A DNA stretch of 64,000 bases, taken from Methylobacterium sp. J-070. Its GTDB lineage: Bacteria; Pseudomonadota; Alphaproteobacteria; Rhizobiales; Beijerinckiaceae. The stretch is taken from the NCBI RefSeq assembly GCF_022829385.1, contig NZ_JAKSXX010000201.1, positions 62,001-126,000 on the forward strand, in the 5' to 3' direction. The notes beneath the pieces are model-generated. The model was not told where the DNA came from, made no database searches, and saw nothing but the letters and a program-made list of their open reading frames with translations. The translations under genes and the position numbers were made by a program. Below, one piece after another: positions 34,253-42,903 of this stretch. Within the stretch, counting starts at the first letter, position 1. Each line of letters opens with the position of its first letter.

Positions 34253-35124
34253 TCACGGCTCCTGCGTCGACAACCACCAGTCGCCGCCGTCGTACCAGCA
34301 TCGCGTATCCGGCGGTCGTCGAAGCGGATCGAGCGGACCGCCCCGAGCATCCCCCGTGCGAAGGCTTCGGATAACTCGCCGCGCCCCTCGTCCGGCAGGT
34401 CCTGCAGGGGAATGAAGCTCGCCAGGGAGACGAACCGGGCCGGCCACGCCGCGTCACCCGCGCCCCGGCGGATCAGCAGCATGCCGCCCCGGCGGCTGAC
34501 GCCCTGGAGCGGAAACAGCAGCCGGCCCCCCGGCCGCAGGGCGTCGAGCCAGGCCCTGGCCGGGCGCGACGTCCCGGCATTGACGTAGATCGCGTCGGTC
34601 TCCGGCAGCGGCTCCGCGACGCCCGACCGGGCCTCGACCCGCGCCCAGGGCCACGGCGTGAGATTGGCCGCCGCTCGGGCCGCGAGGCCCGGATCGATCT
34701 CGAAGGCCTGTACCCGCCCCTCCGGCCCGACCAGATGCGCCAGCAGGGCCGTATAGTAGCCGCTGCCGGCTCCGACCTGGACGACCCGCTCTCCGGCCAC
34801 GGGCGCCAGGGCGTCGAGGCAGACGGCGTGGAGGCTCGGCTGGCCGATATTGATGCCCTTCGCGGCATCCAGGGCGATCAGCACGTCCTGATAGAGGAAG
34901 GCGGGATCGTCATCGGGCGTCGCGACGTAGCACGGGCCGGTCTCCCGGGGCCGCCCCGTGCCGGCCGCCCGGATCGTCCAGGGTCCCGGACCGACGAACC
35001 GTTCCCGCGGGACAGCGGCGAAGGCGGCCGCGACGTCGGACCCGGCCGCGTCTCCGGTCACCAGCGCGGCGTAGAACCGACGAAGCTTCGCGCTGCGGCC
35101 GTCCGTGTCCTGAAGGTCTGCCAT
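34253..35124 (-). pseudogene. Protein-L-isoaspartate O-methyltransferase gene with frameshift
   Basis: The frame starting at 35124 (MADLQDTDGRSAKL) encodes an isoaspartyl methyltransferase-like protein, with VVQVGAGSGYYTALLAHLVG as the SAM-binding motif and AFEIDPGLAARA following. Near 34310-34325 the expected C terminus (PPDTRCWYDGGDWWLSTQEP, stop at 34253) lies in a different frame, one missing base away. The uncorrected frame runs on for hundreds of codons antisense to the polyprenyl synthase gene. Family members repair isoaspartate in aged proteins, though this branch is divergent. Either a real null or elongated allele, or a sequencing error in a GC-rich run. Confidence 0.75.
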
Positions 35125-35179
35125 CCCACCGTCCTCGCCACCGTTCGCCCGCCGAGCCAACCATCGCCGCCGCCCTGCG

Positions 35180-35608
35180 TCAATGCGCCGCGGGAGACAG
35201 CGCCTCGGCCAGGGCAGGGGCTAGGCCGCGCAATTCCTCCAGATGGGCGGCCGTCAGCGTTCTCAGCAGCCCCTCGGCCCGGGGCGTGAGCGACAGCTCG
35301 CTCCGCCGCCGGTCATCGGCGGCGCGGACCTTGGACAGCAATCCGGCCTCCACCATGCGGGCCACCAGCTCGGCGGCGCTGTGGGGTGCGATGAGCAACT
35401 GCTCGGCCAGCAAGCCCACGGTCGCGGGCGCGCGTCCGGCATGGCCGGCCACGGTCAGCAGGGCCTGATGCTGCTGCGGCGGCAGACCCGCCCGCGCCGC
35501 CGCCGCCTCGCTGAACGCGAGGAAGCGCCGGAGCCGGAAGCGGAAATCCGCCAGGGCCGCATATTGCTCGGGCGTGAGCGTTTCGGTCTCCGCCGCGTCG
35601 GCCTTCAT
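35180..35608 (-). CDS. MarR-family transcriptional regulator
   Basis: A 142-residue winged-helix regulator. The DNA-binding part covers about residues 35-105: LPPQQHQALLTVAGHAG, TVGLLAEQLLIAPHSAAELVARMVEAGLL and the wing AADDRRRSELSLT, with DDRR as the usual basic wing. The ATG at 35608 has a GGAGG ribosome site. It is divergent from the chloride channel gene, and a palindrome lies in the 136 bases between them. It most likely controls that pair. Confidence 0.9.
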   Translation of the reverse strand: MKADAAETETLTPEQYAALADFRFRLRRFLAFSEAAAARAGLPPQQHQALLTVAGHAGRAPATVGLLAEQLLIAPHSAAELVARMVEAGLLSKVRAADDRRRSELSLTPRAEGLLRTLTAAHLEELRGLAPALAEALSPAAH

Positions 35609-35696
35609 GGTCGCCTCCGTGATGATCCCAGAGCCGTAACGACGCTGCGCCCGCGGGGCGCCTCCGGCAGATCGCCGCGACCGGACTGTTGTGGAA

Positions 35697-35715
35697 TATA
35701 TCGTATCACGACATA
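35697..35715 (+). promoter_or_regulatory. Candidate MarR operator before the ClC gene
   Basis: TATATCGT (35697-35704) and ACGACATA (35708-35715) are inverted repeats with one mismatch around ATC. The site lies 29 bases before the channel start and in an AT-rich patch where the promoter should be. Its 19-base length and spacing fit a MarR-type dimer. Confidence 0.55.
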
Positions 35716-35744
35716 AATCGGAGACTTGCGGGACGAGGACCTCG

Positions 35745-37562
35745 ATGAGCGGCGGAAGCGGGATGGAGCGCGGGGGTGACCGACCGTTGCGCCGGGCGTT
35801 GGGGGATTTCAGCGCGGACCGGCGGGTCCTGACGCTGGGCGGCATGGCGATCGTCACCGGGACCGCCGCGAGCGGCACGGCCTGGATCCTGCTCACGCTG
35901 ATCGGCCTCGTGACCAACCTCGCGTGGCATGGCCGCCTCGATACCGCCCTCACGTCGCTGGCCGGTGCCACGCCGGGACCGCGGATGATCGCGATCCCGG
36001 CGATCGGCGCGCTGATCGTCGGGGTCATGGCCCGCTACGGATCGGAGAAGATCCGCGGCCACGGGATCCCGGAGGCGATGGAGGCGATCCTGATCGGCGG
36101 CAGCCGGATGTCGCCCAAGGTCGCCGTGCTCAAGCCCCTGTCGTCGGCGGTGGCGATCGGCACCGGCGGCCCGTTCGGCGCCGAGGGACCGATCATCGTC
36201 ACGGGGGGCGCGGTCGGCTCGCTCTTCGCCCAGTTCTTCCATCTGAGCGCCGCCGAGCGGAAGACCCTGCTGGTGGCCGGCGCCGCCGCCGGCATGACGG
36301 CGATCTTCGGGACGCCGGTGGCGGCCGTGCTGCTCGCCGTCGAGGTGCTGCTGTTCGAGTGGCGCCCGCGCAGCCTCGTCCCGGTGACGGTCGGGGCCGT
36401 GACGGCGGCCTGCTGGCGGCCGGCCCTGTTCGGCGCCGGGCCGCTGTTCCCCTTCGCCGACAATCCGGCGCTGCCCTGGTGGGGACTGCCGGCCTGCGCG
36501 GCCCTCGGGATCGCCTGCGGATTGATCTCCGGCGCGCTCACCCGCGCACTCTACGCCCTGGAGGACGGCTTCGGCCGGCTTCCCCTGCACTGGATGTGGT
36601 GGCCGGCCCTCGGCGCCGTCGTGGTCGGGCTCGGCGGCCTCGCGGAGCCCCGGGCGCTCGGCGTCGGCTACGACGTGATCCACGACCTGCTCGCCGGCCG
36701 GATGCTGGCGGGCGCCGTCGTGACGATCCTGGTGGTGAAGGCCGTGATCTGGCTCGCCGCCCTGTCGTCGGGCACGTCGGGGGGCGTGCTCGCGCCGCTG
36801 CTGATCCTCGGCGGCGCGATCGGCTGGCTGATCGGTCTCGTCCTCCCGGGCGCGCACGGCTTCTGGGCCCTGCTCGGCATGGCCGCGATGCTCGGCGGCA
36901 CGTTGCCGGCGCCGCTCACCGGCGTGGTGTTCGCCGTCGAGATCACCGGCGATGTCGCCGCTCTGGCGCCGCTGCTGGCCGCCACCATGGCGGCCTACGC
37001 GGTGACCGTGCTGCTCCTCAAGCGCTCGATCCTCACGGAGAAGATCGCCCGGCGCGGCCAGCACGTGACCCGCGAATACGGCATCGACCCCTACGACCTC
37101 ACCCGGGTCGAGGGGGTGATGACCCGCGCGGTCGAGACCCTGGACGCCGACCTGCCGCTGGCCGCGGCGCTCGCCGCCATCGAGGCCGGTGCGCACCACG
37201 CCTACCCGGTGGTCGACGGGACCGGCCGTCCCGTCGGGCTGGTCTCGCGCGGCGACGCCCTCGGCTGGACGCTCGAGGAGCGGAACGGCGACGTAGCGGA
37301 GGGCAGCCTCGGCGAGCGCGTCTCGGACGCGGATCTCGCGATCGTCCATCCGGGCGACATGGTCTCGCACGCCATCGACGTGATGCTGGCGGCCGGTCAG
37401 GGGCGTCTGCCGGTCACGGATCCGCAGAGCGGCCGGCTGGTCGGGCTGCTGACCCGCAAGGACCTGTTGCAGGTGCGCGCCACGGTCGTGCAGGCCGAGG
37501 CCGAGCGCCGGGCGTTCTTCAGGAGGCGCCGAAGTGCACGCCGCGCCGGCTCGGGCGCCTGA
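35745..37562 (+). CDS. ClC-type chloride channel/antiporter with CBS domains
   Basis: A 605-residue membrane protein. The ClC core (about residues 35-430) has the selectivity and gating segments GTGGPFGAEGPI, with the gating Glu in GAEGP, SSGTSGGVLAP and the later GTLPAPLTGVVFAVEIT. Two C-terminal CBS domains follow (about 455-590): VEGVMTRAVETL, HAYPVVDGTGRPVGLVSR and GRLPVTDPQSGRLVGLLTR. It could be a Cl-/H+ exchanger for acid stress or a fluoride or nitrate-type transporter; the proton-glutamate position is not certain by eye. It is probably regulated by the divergent MarR protein. Confidence 0.9.
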   Translation: MSGGSGMERGGDRPLRRALGDFSADRRVLTLGGMAIVTGTAASGTAWILLTLIGLVTNLAWHGRLDTALTSLAGATPGPRMIAIPAIGALIVGVMARYGSEKIRGHGIPEAMEAILIGGSRMSPKVAVLKPLSSAVAIGTGGPFGAEGPIIVTGGAVGSLFAQFFHLSAAERKTLLVAGAAAGMTAIFGTPVAAVLLAVEVLLFEWRPRSLVPVTVGAVTAACWRPALFGAGPLFPFADNPALPWWGLPACAALGIACGLISGALTRALYALEDGFGRLPLHWMWWPALGAVVVGLGGLAEPRALGVGYDVIHDLLAGRMLAGAVVTILVVKAVIWLAALSSGTSGGVLAPLLILGGAIGWLIGLVLPGAHGFWALLGMAAMLGGTLPAPLTGVVFAVEITGDVAALAPLLAATMAAYAVTVLLLKRSILTEKIARRGQHVTREYGIDPYDLTRVEGVMTRAVETLDADLPLAAALAAIEAGAHHAYPVVDGTGRPVGLVSRGDALGWTLEERNGDVAEGSLGERVSDADLAIVHPGDMVSHAIDVMLAAGQGRLPVTDPQSGRLVGLLTRKDLLQVRATVVQAEAERRAFFRRRRSARRAGSGA

Positions 37563-37709
37563 CCAGGGCGCGTCGCGTCCCGGGGCGCACCCTCGCCCGG
37601 CTCGCGCCGGGCGCCGGCTGCCTCATGCCCGGTCGCGTGCTTGGCCCGCAGGCCGGCGTCGTCGTGGTCGACGAGGCCGAGCCGGCCTGACGGCTGCGCG
37701 CCGGACGGC

Positions 37710-38582
37710 TCAGCGCAGGAAGGTCGGCGCCACCCACCAGCCCGGATGGGCGGCGCGCAGGGTCGCGGCGGCCCGCACCGCGCCGCGCCGGTCCGAGAAC
37801 AGCGCGAACACCGTCGCGCCGGAGCCCGACATCCGCGCGAGCCGGCATCCCTGCGCACGCAGGGCCGCCAGGACGTCGCCGATCACGGGCGCCACCGTCA
37901 GCGCCGGCGTCTCGAGATCGTTGCGGGCCGGGGCGATGGCGGCCACCAGGGTGTCGCCGTCGAGATCCGCGGCGATCGCCGGATGGGCGGCGCCGTCGAT
38001 GCTCTGGCCCGGCACGAGGCCGAGCGCCTTGAATACCGGCGCGGTGGGCACCGGGACGCCGGGATTGATCAGCACGGCCGGCAGGGGCGCGAGGTCGAGC
38101 GCCGGGCCGGTCTCGGCGCCGACGCCGCGCATCATCCGGGCCCGCGGGTCCAGGCAGACCGGAACGTCGGCCCCGGTCTCCCGGGCGGCGGCGACGACGG
38201 CCGCGTGGTCCAGGGGCAGCCCGTTGAGGCGGGCGAGCAGCCGGAGGGCCGCGGCCGCATCGGAGGAACCGCCGCCGATGCCGGCCGCGACCGGCAGGCG
38301 CTTGACGAGGTGGAAGGCGCCCGTGCGGAGATCCGGCACCCGCGCTGCGAGCCCGCGGGCGGCCCGGAGGACGAGGTTGTCGGCCGTGGGGCCGGCCGGG
38401 CCGGCCGTGGGACCGCCGACCGTAAGACCGAGCGGCGCGCCGGGATCGAGGGTCAGCCGGTCGGCGACCCCCGCGAAGGCCACCAGGCTCTCGAGGGTGT
38501 GGTAACCGTCGGCCGCGCGGCGCCCGAGGATGTGGAGCGTCAGGTTGACCTTGGCGGGGGCGCGGTCTGCGAGGCGGGTCAC
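37710..38582 (-). CDS. ispE: 4-diphosphocytidyl-2-C-methylerythritol kinase
   Basis: IspE phosphorylates CDP-methylerythritol in the MEP isoprenoid pathway. The 290-residue GHMP kinase has APAKVNLTLHILGRRADGYH-like start (ADRAPAKVNLTLHILGRRAA), the ATP loop PVAAGIGGGSSDAAAAL and the C-terminal MSGSGATVFALF. A GTG at 38582 is taken as the start, since the family begins a few residues before APAKVN; no strong ribosome site is seen. It supplies precursors also used by the polyprenyl synthase encoded at 33226. Confidence 0.94.
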   Translation of the reverse strand: MTRLADRAPAKVNLTLHILGRRAADGYHTLESLVAFAGVADRLTLDPGAPLGLTVGGPTAGPAGPTADNLVLRAARGLAARVPDLRTGAFHLVKRLPVAAGIGGGSSDAAAALRLLARLNGLPLDHAAVVAAARETGADVPVCLDPRARMMRGVGAETGPALDLAPLPAVLINPGVPVPTAPVFKALGLVPGQSIDGAAHPAIAADLDGDTLVAAIAPARNDLETPALTVAPVIGDVLAALRAQGCRLARMSGSGATVFALFSDRRGAVRAAATLRAAHPGWWVAPTFLR

Positions 38583-38907
38583 GGGAACTCGGGCGGGTGA
38601 TGAGCCGGGGATGAGCGGACGCTCTACAGCCTTGCGTCCGCGGAGTCCCGCTGCGCGTCGGCCATCGCCGCCCGGTGACTTGCCGGGGCACACGGGCGCG
38701 TCATCGCCCGCGTTCCGCGTCGGGGGCCGGGTGGCGATGCGGATGCCGGCCCCGACTATACCGAGCGCTGTCGCCGTCTGTCGCGGTGCCGCTCGGTGGA
38801 CCGTCCCGCACGGCCTCGTCGACGGTCCGGCGTACAGTCCGTGGAGGACGATACGGGCGGAGCGTGCCGTCGACGGGCACGGATCTCCGGCGTCCGAGAA
38901 GCCGCGG
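38583..38907. other. Intergenic region between ispE and moeA
   Basis: These 325 bases lie downstream of moeA and upstream of ispE on the minus strand. I see no gene, RNA or clear terminator. It is GC-rich with no marked repeats and probably contains the ispE promoter. Confidence 0.4.
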
Positions 38908-40146
38908 TCAGTCGAACGCCGCATGCGGCCCATACGGGAGCGCGTCCCCGATGCGGACCTCCGTCAGGTCCTCGGCGAGTTCGACCAGCCCGTCGCTCGC
39001 CGAGAGGCCCGACAGGGCACCCCCGGGCGCGGGAACGGCCTCGGGCAGGCCGTCGGCCGCCGGTCGCAGGCACACGCGCAGGTACTCGCGCCGGCCCGGG
39101 CGCTTCTGCAGTGCGAAGCCGCTTCGCACGGTCAGCGCCGGCGTCGCATCCTGCGCGCCCGACAGGTGCAGGACCAGGGGGCGCAGCACCGCCAGGGCGG
39201 TGACGTAGGCGGCGGCCGGGTTGCCCGGCAGCCCGACGAAGGCCGTGCCGGCCACCTGACCCAGCGCCACCGGCCGGCCCGGCTTGATCGCGAGACGCCA
39301 CAGCGTCAGCGCCCCGGCCGCTTCGACGGCGGCACGGACGTGATCCTCCTCGCCCACCGAGACGCCGCCGGAGGTGAGGATCAGGTCGTGCTCCGCGGCG
39401 GCCGCGAGCAGGCGCGCGCGCAGGGGACCCGGCGTGTCGCGCAGGATCCCGAGGTCGACGGGCTCGGCCCCCAGGCGCCTCAGGAGCGCGGCGAGCATCG
39501 GTCGGTTGGCGTCGTGGATGCCGGCTGGGGGCAGGGGCCGTCCGGGCGGCGTCAGCTCGTCGCCGGTGGAGAACAGCGCCACCCGGAGGGGTGTCCGCAG
39601 GCGCAGGTCAGCGAGGCCGAGCGCGGCGGCCAGCGCGAGCTGGCGCGGCCCGAGCCGGGTGCCGGCCCGGAGCGCGACATTGCCGCGGGCCATGTCCTCC
39701 CCGGCCCGGCGGCGGTTGGCGCCGGGTGCCAGACCGGCCGGCAGCGCCACGGTCCCGCCCTCGACCCGCACGTCCTCCTGCATGGCCACCGCATCGGTGC
39801 CCGCCGGCATCGGTGCCCCGGTGAAGATCCGAACCGCCACGCCCGGACGCGCCGGGACCGGCGGCTGGCCGGCCGGAACCCGGCCGCCGAGCGCCAGGCG
39901 GGTGTCCCCCGAGGCCGCGACATCCGAAGCCCGCACGGCGTAGCCGTCCACGGCCGCGTTGTCGAAGGGGGGCAGGTCGATCGGCGCGACGATGTCCTCC
40001 GCGAGGACGCGGCCGTCCGCCCGCGCGAGCGGCACCGTCTCGATGCCGGAGAGGACCGGCAGGCGCGCCCGGATCAGCGCCACCGCGTCGGCGACCCGCA
40101 GCGGGGTCGACGTGGCGTCGAAGCAGTCGGCGCTCAGACGGCCCAT
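38908..40146 (-). CDS. moeA: Molybdopterin molybdenumtransferase MoeA
   Basis: MoeA inserts molybdate into adenylated molybdopterin. The 412-residue protein shows the family landmarks LPPFDNAAVDGYAVRASD, RIFTGAPMPAGTDAVAMQE, FSTGDEL, the MoCF segment LTSGGVSVGEEDHV with its preceding HDANRPML, and KPGRPVALG, FVGLPGNPAAAYVT. It is complete. The product would serve the molybdoenzyme encoded at the left edge of the window, among others. Confidence 0.95.
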   Translation of the reverse strand: MGRLSADCFDATSTPLRVADAVALIRARLPVLSGIETVPLARADGRVLAEDIVAPIDLPPFDNAAVDGYAVRASDVAASGDTRLALGGRVPAGQPPVPARPGVAVRIFTGAPMPAGTDAVAMQEDVRVEGGTVALPAGLAPGANRRRAGEDMARGNVALRAGTRLGPRQLALAAALGLADLRLRTPLRVALFSTGDELTPPGRPLPPAGIHDANRPMLAALLRRLGAEPVDLGILRDTPGPLRARLLAAAAEHDLILTSGGVSVGEEDHVRAAVEAAGALTLWRLAIKPGRPVALGQVAGTAFVGLPGNPAAAYVTALAVLRPLVLHLSGAQDATPALTVRSGFALQKRPGRREYLRVCLRPAADGLPEAVPAPGGALSGLSASDGLVELAEDLTEVRIGDALPYGPHAAFD

Positions 40147-40287
40147 GGCGGCGCCGAAATCGGGGGCAGGCGGGTCGGCACGGGCGGCCTCGCGGGCTGT
40201 GGAGCGCCGGATTGCGGCATCGCAGCCGCGCGATCAAGCCCCGGACCGTGGCCCCGGCCGCCCCGATCCTCTACGGTCCGCCCTGCC

Positions 40288-41418
40288 ATGTCGACCGCCG
40301 CCGCGTTCCCCTGCCAGCGCCACCTGTTCGAGGTGCCGGCGGATGTCAGCTATCTCGACGCGGCGGCCTGGTCGCCGCTGCCGCGGGCCGTCCGGGCCGC
40401 CGGCGAGACCGGTATCCGGGTCAAGAGCCGGCCCTGGGACCACCCTCGGGCGGCAATTCCCGCCTTGGCCGAGCGTGCCCGCGCCGCGGCCGCCGGTCTC
40501 ATCGGGGCGGCCGCCGACGATGTCGCGATCGTCGGCTCGGTGAGCCACGCCATGGCGGTCGCGGCGCGCAACCTCCGCCCGAGTCCGGGCGGTCGCCTCC
40601 TGCGGGTGGCCGACGAGTTCCCGTCGCTGCGCTTCGCCTTCGACGCCCTGGCGGCCCGCCACGGCCTCACCGTCGAGGAGGTCGCGCGGCCCGGCGACGG
40701 CGACTGGACGGCGGCGCTGCTGGCCGCGATCGGCCGTCCGGGCGCGGCGCCGCTCGCGCTCGCCACCCTGACGCCGCTGCACTGGACCGACGGCGGCCTG
40801 ATCGACCTCGACCGGCTCGCGCCGGCAGTTCACGCGGCGGGCGCCGTCCTGGTGATCGACGCGACGCAGGCGGTGGGCGCCGTCCCGGTGGACGTGGCCC
40901 GCTGGCGGCCCGACTTCCTCGCCTTTCCGACCTACAAATGGGCGCTCGGCCCCTACGGGTTCGCCTGCCTGTACGCGGCCCCCCACCGGCAGGACGGCGC
41001 TGCGATCGAGGAGAATGTTGGCAATCGGCCGCCGGCCGCCGGGGCCCGCCGTTACGACCGGGGGGAGCTGAACGATCCCGTCGCCCTGGCCATGGCAGCG
41101 GCCGGGCTGGAGCTGATCGCCGGCTGGGACCTGCCCTCCGTCACCGTTCGGCTGCGGGCGCTCACGGACCGGCTTGCCGCCGGGACCGAGGCTCTGGGGC
41201 TCGCGGCCGCGCCGCGTTCATTGCGGGCGCCCCACATCCTCGGATTGCGGCTGCCTGGAGGGCTGCCCGACGCCCTCGCGGAGGATTTGGCCCGGCGGGG
41301 CGTGTTCGTCAGCGAACGATCGGGCGCCCTGCGTGTCAGCCCCCATGTCTGGGTGGACGAGGACGATCTCGATCGCTGCATCGCGGCGCTCCGGTGCGCC
41401 ATCAAGGAACGCAGATGA
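40288..41418 (+). CDS. Class V aminotransferase (cysteine desulfurase-like fold)
   Basis: A 376-residue PLP enzyme of fold type I, class V. The cofactor Lys is in FPTYKWALGPYG (about residue 213), preceded by VLVIDATQAVGAVPVD with the PLP-contacting Asp and Gln. A desulfurase-type active-site Cys is not evident, so it is more likely an aminotransferase, lyase or epimerase than a true IscS/SufS. It is divergent from moeA with 141 bases between, and the EPS locus begins 130 bases after its stop. The substrate is unknown. Confidence 0.85.
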   Translation: MSTAAAFPCQRHLFEVPADVSYLDAAAWSPLPRAVRAAGETGIRVKSRPWDHPRAAIPALAERARAAAAGLIGAAADDVAIVGSVSHAMAVAARNLRPSPGGRLLRVADEFPSLRFAFDALAARHGLTVEEVARPGDGDWTAALLAAIGRPGAAPLALATLTPLHWTDGGLIDLDRLAPAVHAAGAVLVIDATQAVGAVPVDVARWRPDFLAFPTYKWALGPYGFACLYAAPHRQDGAAIEENVGNRPPAAGARRYDRGELNDPVALAMAAAGLELIAGWDLPSVTVRLRALTDRLAAGTEALGLAAAPRSLRAPHILGLRLPGGLPDALAEDLARRGVFVSERSGALRVSPHVWVDEDDLDRCIAALRCAIKERR

Positions 41419-41548
41419 AACATCGCGGACATGCGGCAGCTTTAAGCTGAGCGGTTCCGGCGGGGTGCGGACATTGAGGCTGATGTCGCGCCCGGAATAA
41501 TTGTCGGCATCGCCGGCACAGGGTTCGAGGAAGGTCATCGGAAACGGC

Positions 41549-42886
41549 ATGTCGAGACCGATGCAGCCTCCGGGTGAGATCCTCCGCGCACCGGAGCCCG
41601 GTCGCTCGTTCCGTGCGCGGCTGGTGCGGGCGATCCGGGCGCGCGTCTCGGGACGGTTCGCCGTCATCCTCTCCGGCGAGCTGATCCAGAGCCTGTTCCA
41701 CTTCGTGCTCAACATCCTGCTGGTGCGCGAACTCGGCGCGCACGATTACGGGCTGTTCGCGATCGTCTTCGCCGTGGGTGCCGTCGGCATCACGTATATC
41801 CGCGCCCTGGTGGCGGTCCCCGCCACCCTCCACCTCGCCCGCAGCCTCGGCCGGCCTGCCGCCCTGGGCTACGACGTCATGTTCGGCTCCGGCGCCGTGC
41901 TGGTCTCCGGCCTGATGGGCGTCGGCGTCTGCGCGGCGCTCGTGCCGGTGATCGGCCTCGGCGCCCTGGCGGCCGGGGCCTTCGTGAGCCTCTTCGCCTT
42001 CCGCAGCTACCTGCGGATCGTGCTCCTGGCCCGCGGCCGTCCGCGGATCGCCTTCCTGAGCGACCTCGTCTACGCCGTCTGCGGCGGCCTCTTCCTGGCG
42101 CGCGGGCTCAACGGCGCGGGCACGGCGCTGCTCGACCGGGCCTTCCTGGCGATCGCCCTCGCGCACGCCGCCGCCATCGCGGTGGCCTACGGGACGCTCC
42201 GGGAACGGCTCCGGTTCTCGCTCCACGCCAGGGCGCGGGCGCGCTACCGGGCGATCTGGCGGACGCTGGCGTGGTCGCTCGCCGGCGTGACCGGCCTCAC
42301 GGTGCAGGGGCAGGGCCTGACCCTGCTGTTCGGCCTGCTGGCCGGCCCCGCCGCCTACGCGCCCATCGCGGCGACACTCGTCCTCTACGCCCCGCTGCGC
42401 GTTCCCACGGCGGCGCTGATGAACATGGTCCTGCCGGAGATCAGCCGGCTGCTCGCAACGGGCGAGATCCAGGCCGCGCGGCGCCTGGTGATCCGGCACG
42501 CCGCCGTGCTGGGCTGTGCCTGCATCGCCTACGGTCTCACGATGGCGGCGGCCCTGCCTCTGGTCGAGGCCATCCTGTTCAAGGGGCGTTTCGCGGGCGA
42601 GCCGATGGGCTGGATCGGGCTCGGCGTCTGGGCCGTGGTGACCGTCTCGCTGCTCTACGCGATCCCGCGCGCCTACCTGGAGGCTTCGGCCGATTACCGG
42701 ACGATCACCGCGGGGGCGGTGGCCAGCGCCGCCCTCGGCTTCGCCATCATGGTGCCGGCCCTGCTGCTGCTGCCGCCCGCCACCGCGCTCCTCGGCCTCC
42801 TCGCCTCCGAAATCGCCACCCTGGCGTGGTCGGTGGCGGCGTTCCGCGGAAGCGCGCGCGGCGCGCGGCCCGCCCGCCCGGCCTGA
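41549..42886 (+). CDS. Polysaccharide flippase (Wzx/MATE-like)
   Basis: A 445-residue multi-span membrane protein of the polysaccharide transporter (MOP) superfamily. The first helices FAVILSGELIQSLFHFVLNI and LVRELGAHDYGLFAIVFAVG match Wzx-type flippases, and about 12 hydrophobic segments follow. It would flip lipid-linked repeat units across the inner membrane. The ATG at 41549 is preferred over an upstream TTG because GAGGAAGG precedes it and the extension is not family-like. It is the first gene of the exopolysaccharide locus and converges with the acyltransferase gene. Confidence 0.87.
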   Translation: MSRPMQPPGEILRAPEPGRSFRARLVRAIRARVSGRFAVILSGELIQSLFHFVLNILLVRELGAHDYGLFAIVFAVGAVGITYIRALVAVPATLHLARSLGRPAALGYDVMFGSGAVLVSGLMGVGVCAALVPVIGLGALAAGAFVSLFAFRSYLRIVLLARGRPRIAFLSDLVYAVCGGLFLARGLNGAGTALLDRAFLAIALAHAAAIAVAYGTLRERLRFSLHARARARYRAIWRTLAWSLAGVTGLTVQGQGLTLLFGLLAGPAAYAPIAATLVLYAPLRVPTAALMNMVLPEISRLLATGEIQAARRLVIRHAAVLGCACIAYGLTMAAALPLVEAILFKGRFAGEPMGWIGLGVWAVVTVSLLYAIPRAYLEASADYRTITAGAVASAALGFAIMVPALLLLPPATALLGLLASEIATLAWSVAAFRGSARGARPARPA

Positions 42887-42903
42887 GACGCCCGGGCCTG
42901 CGG

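Noticed and set aside
37577..37620. Third copy of the palindromic repeat after the ClC gene
   Set aside because: Only cccggggcgcaccct is shared with copy B; the rest does not align, so this may be chance in GC-rich DNA.
38530..41418. A 962-codon plus-strand frame ending as the class V aminotransferase
   Set aside because: The first part is antisense to moeA; the aminotransferase begins at 40288.
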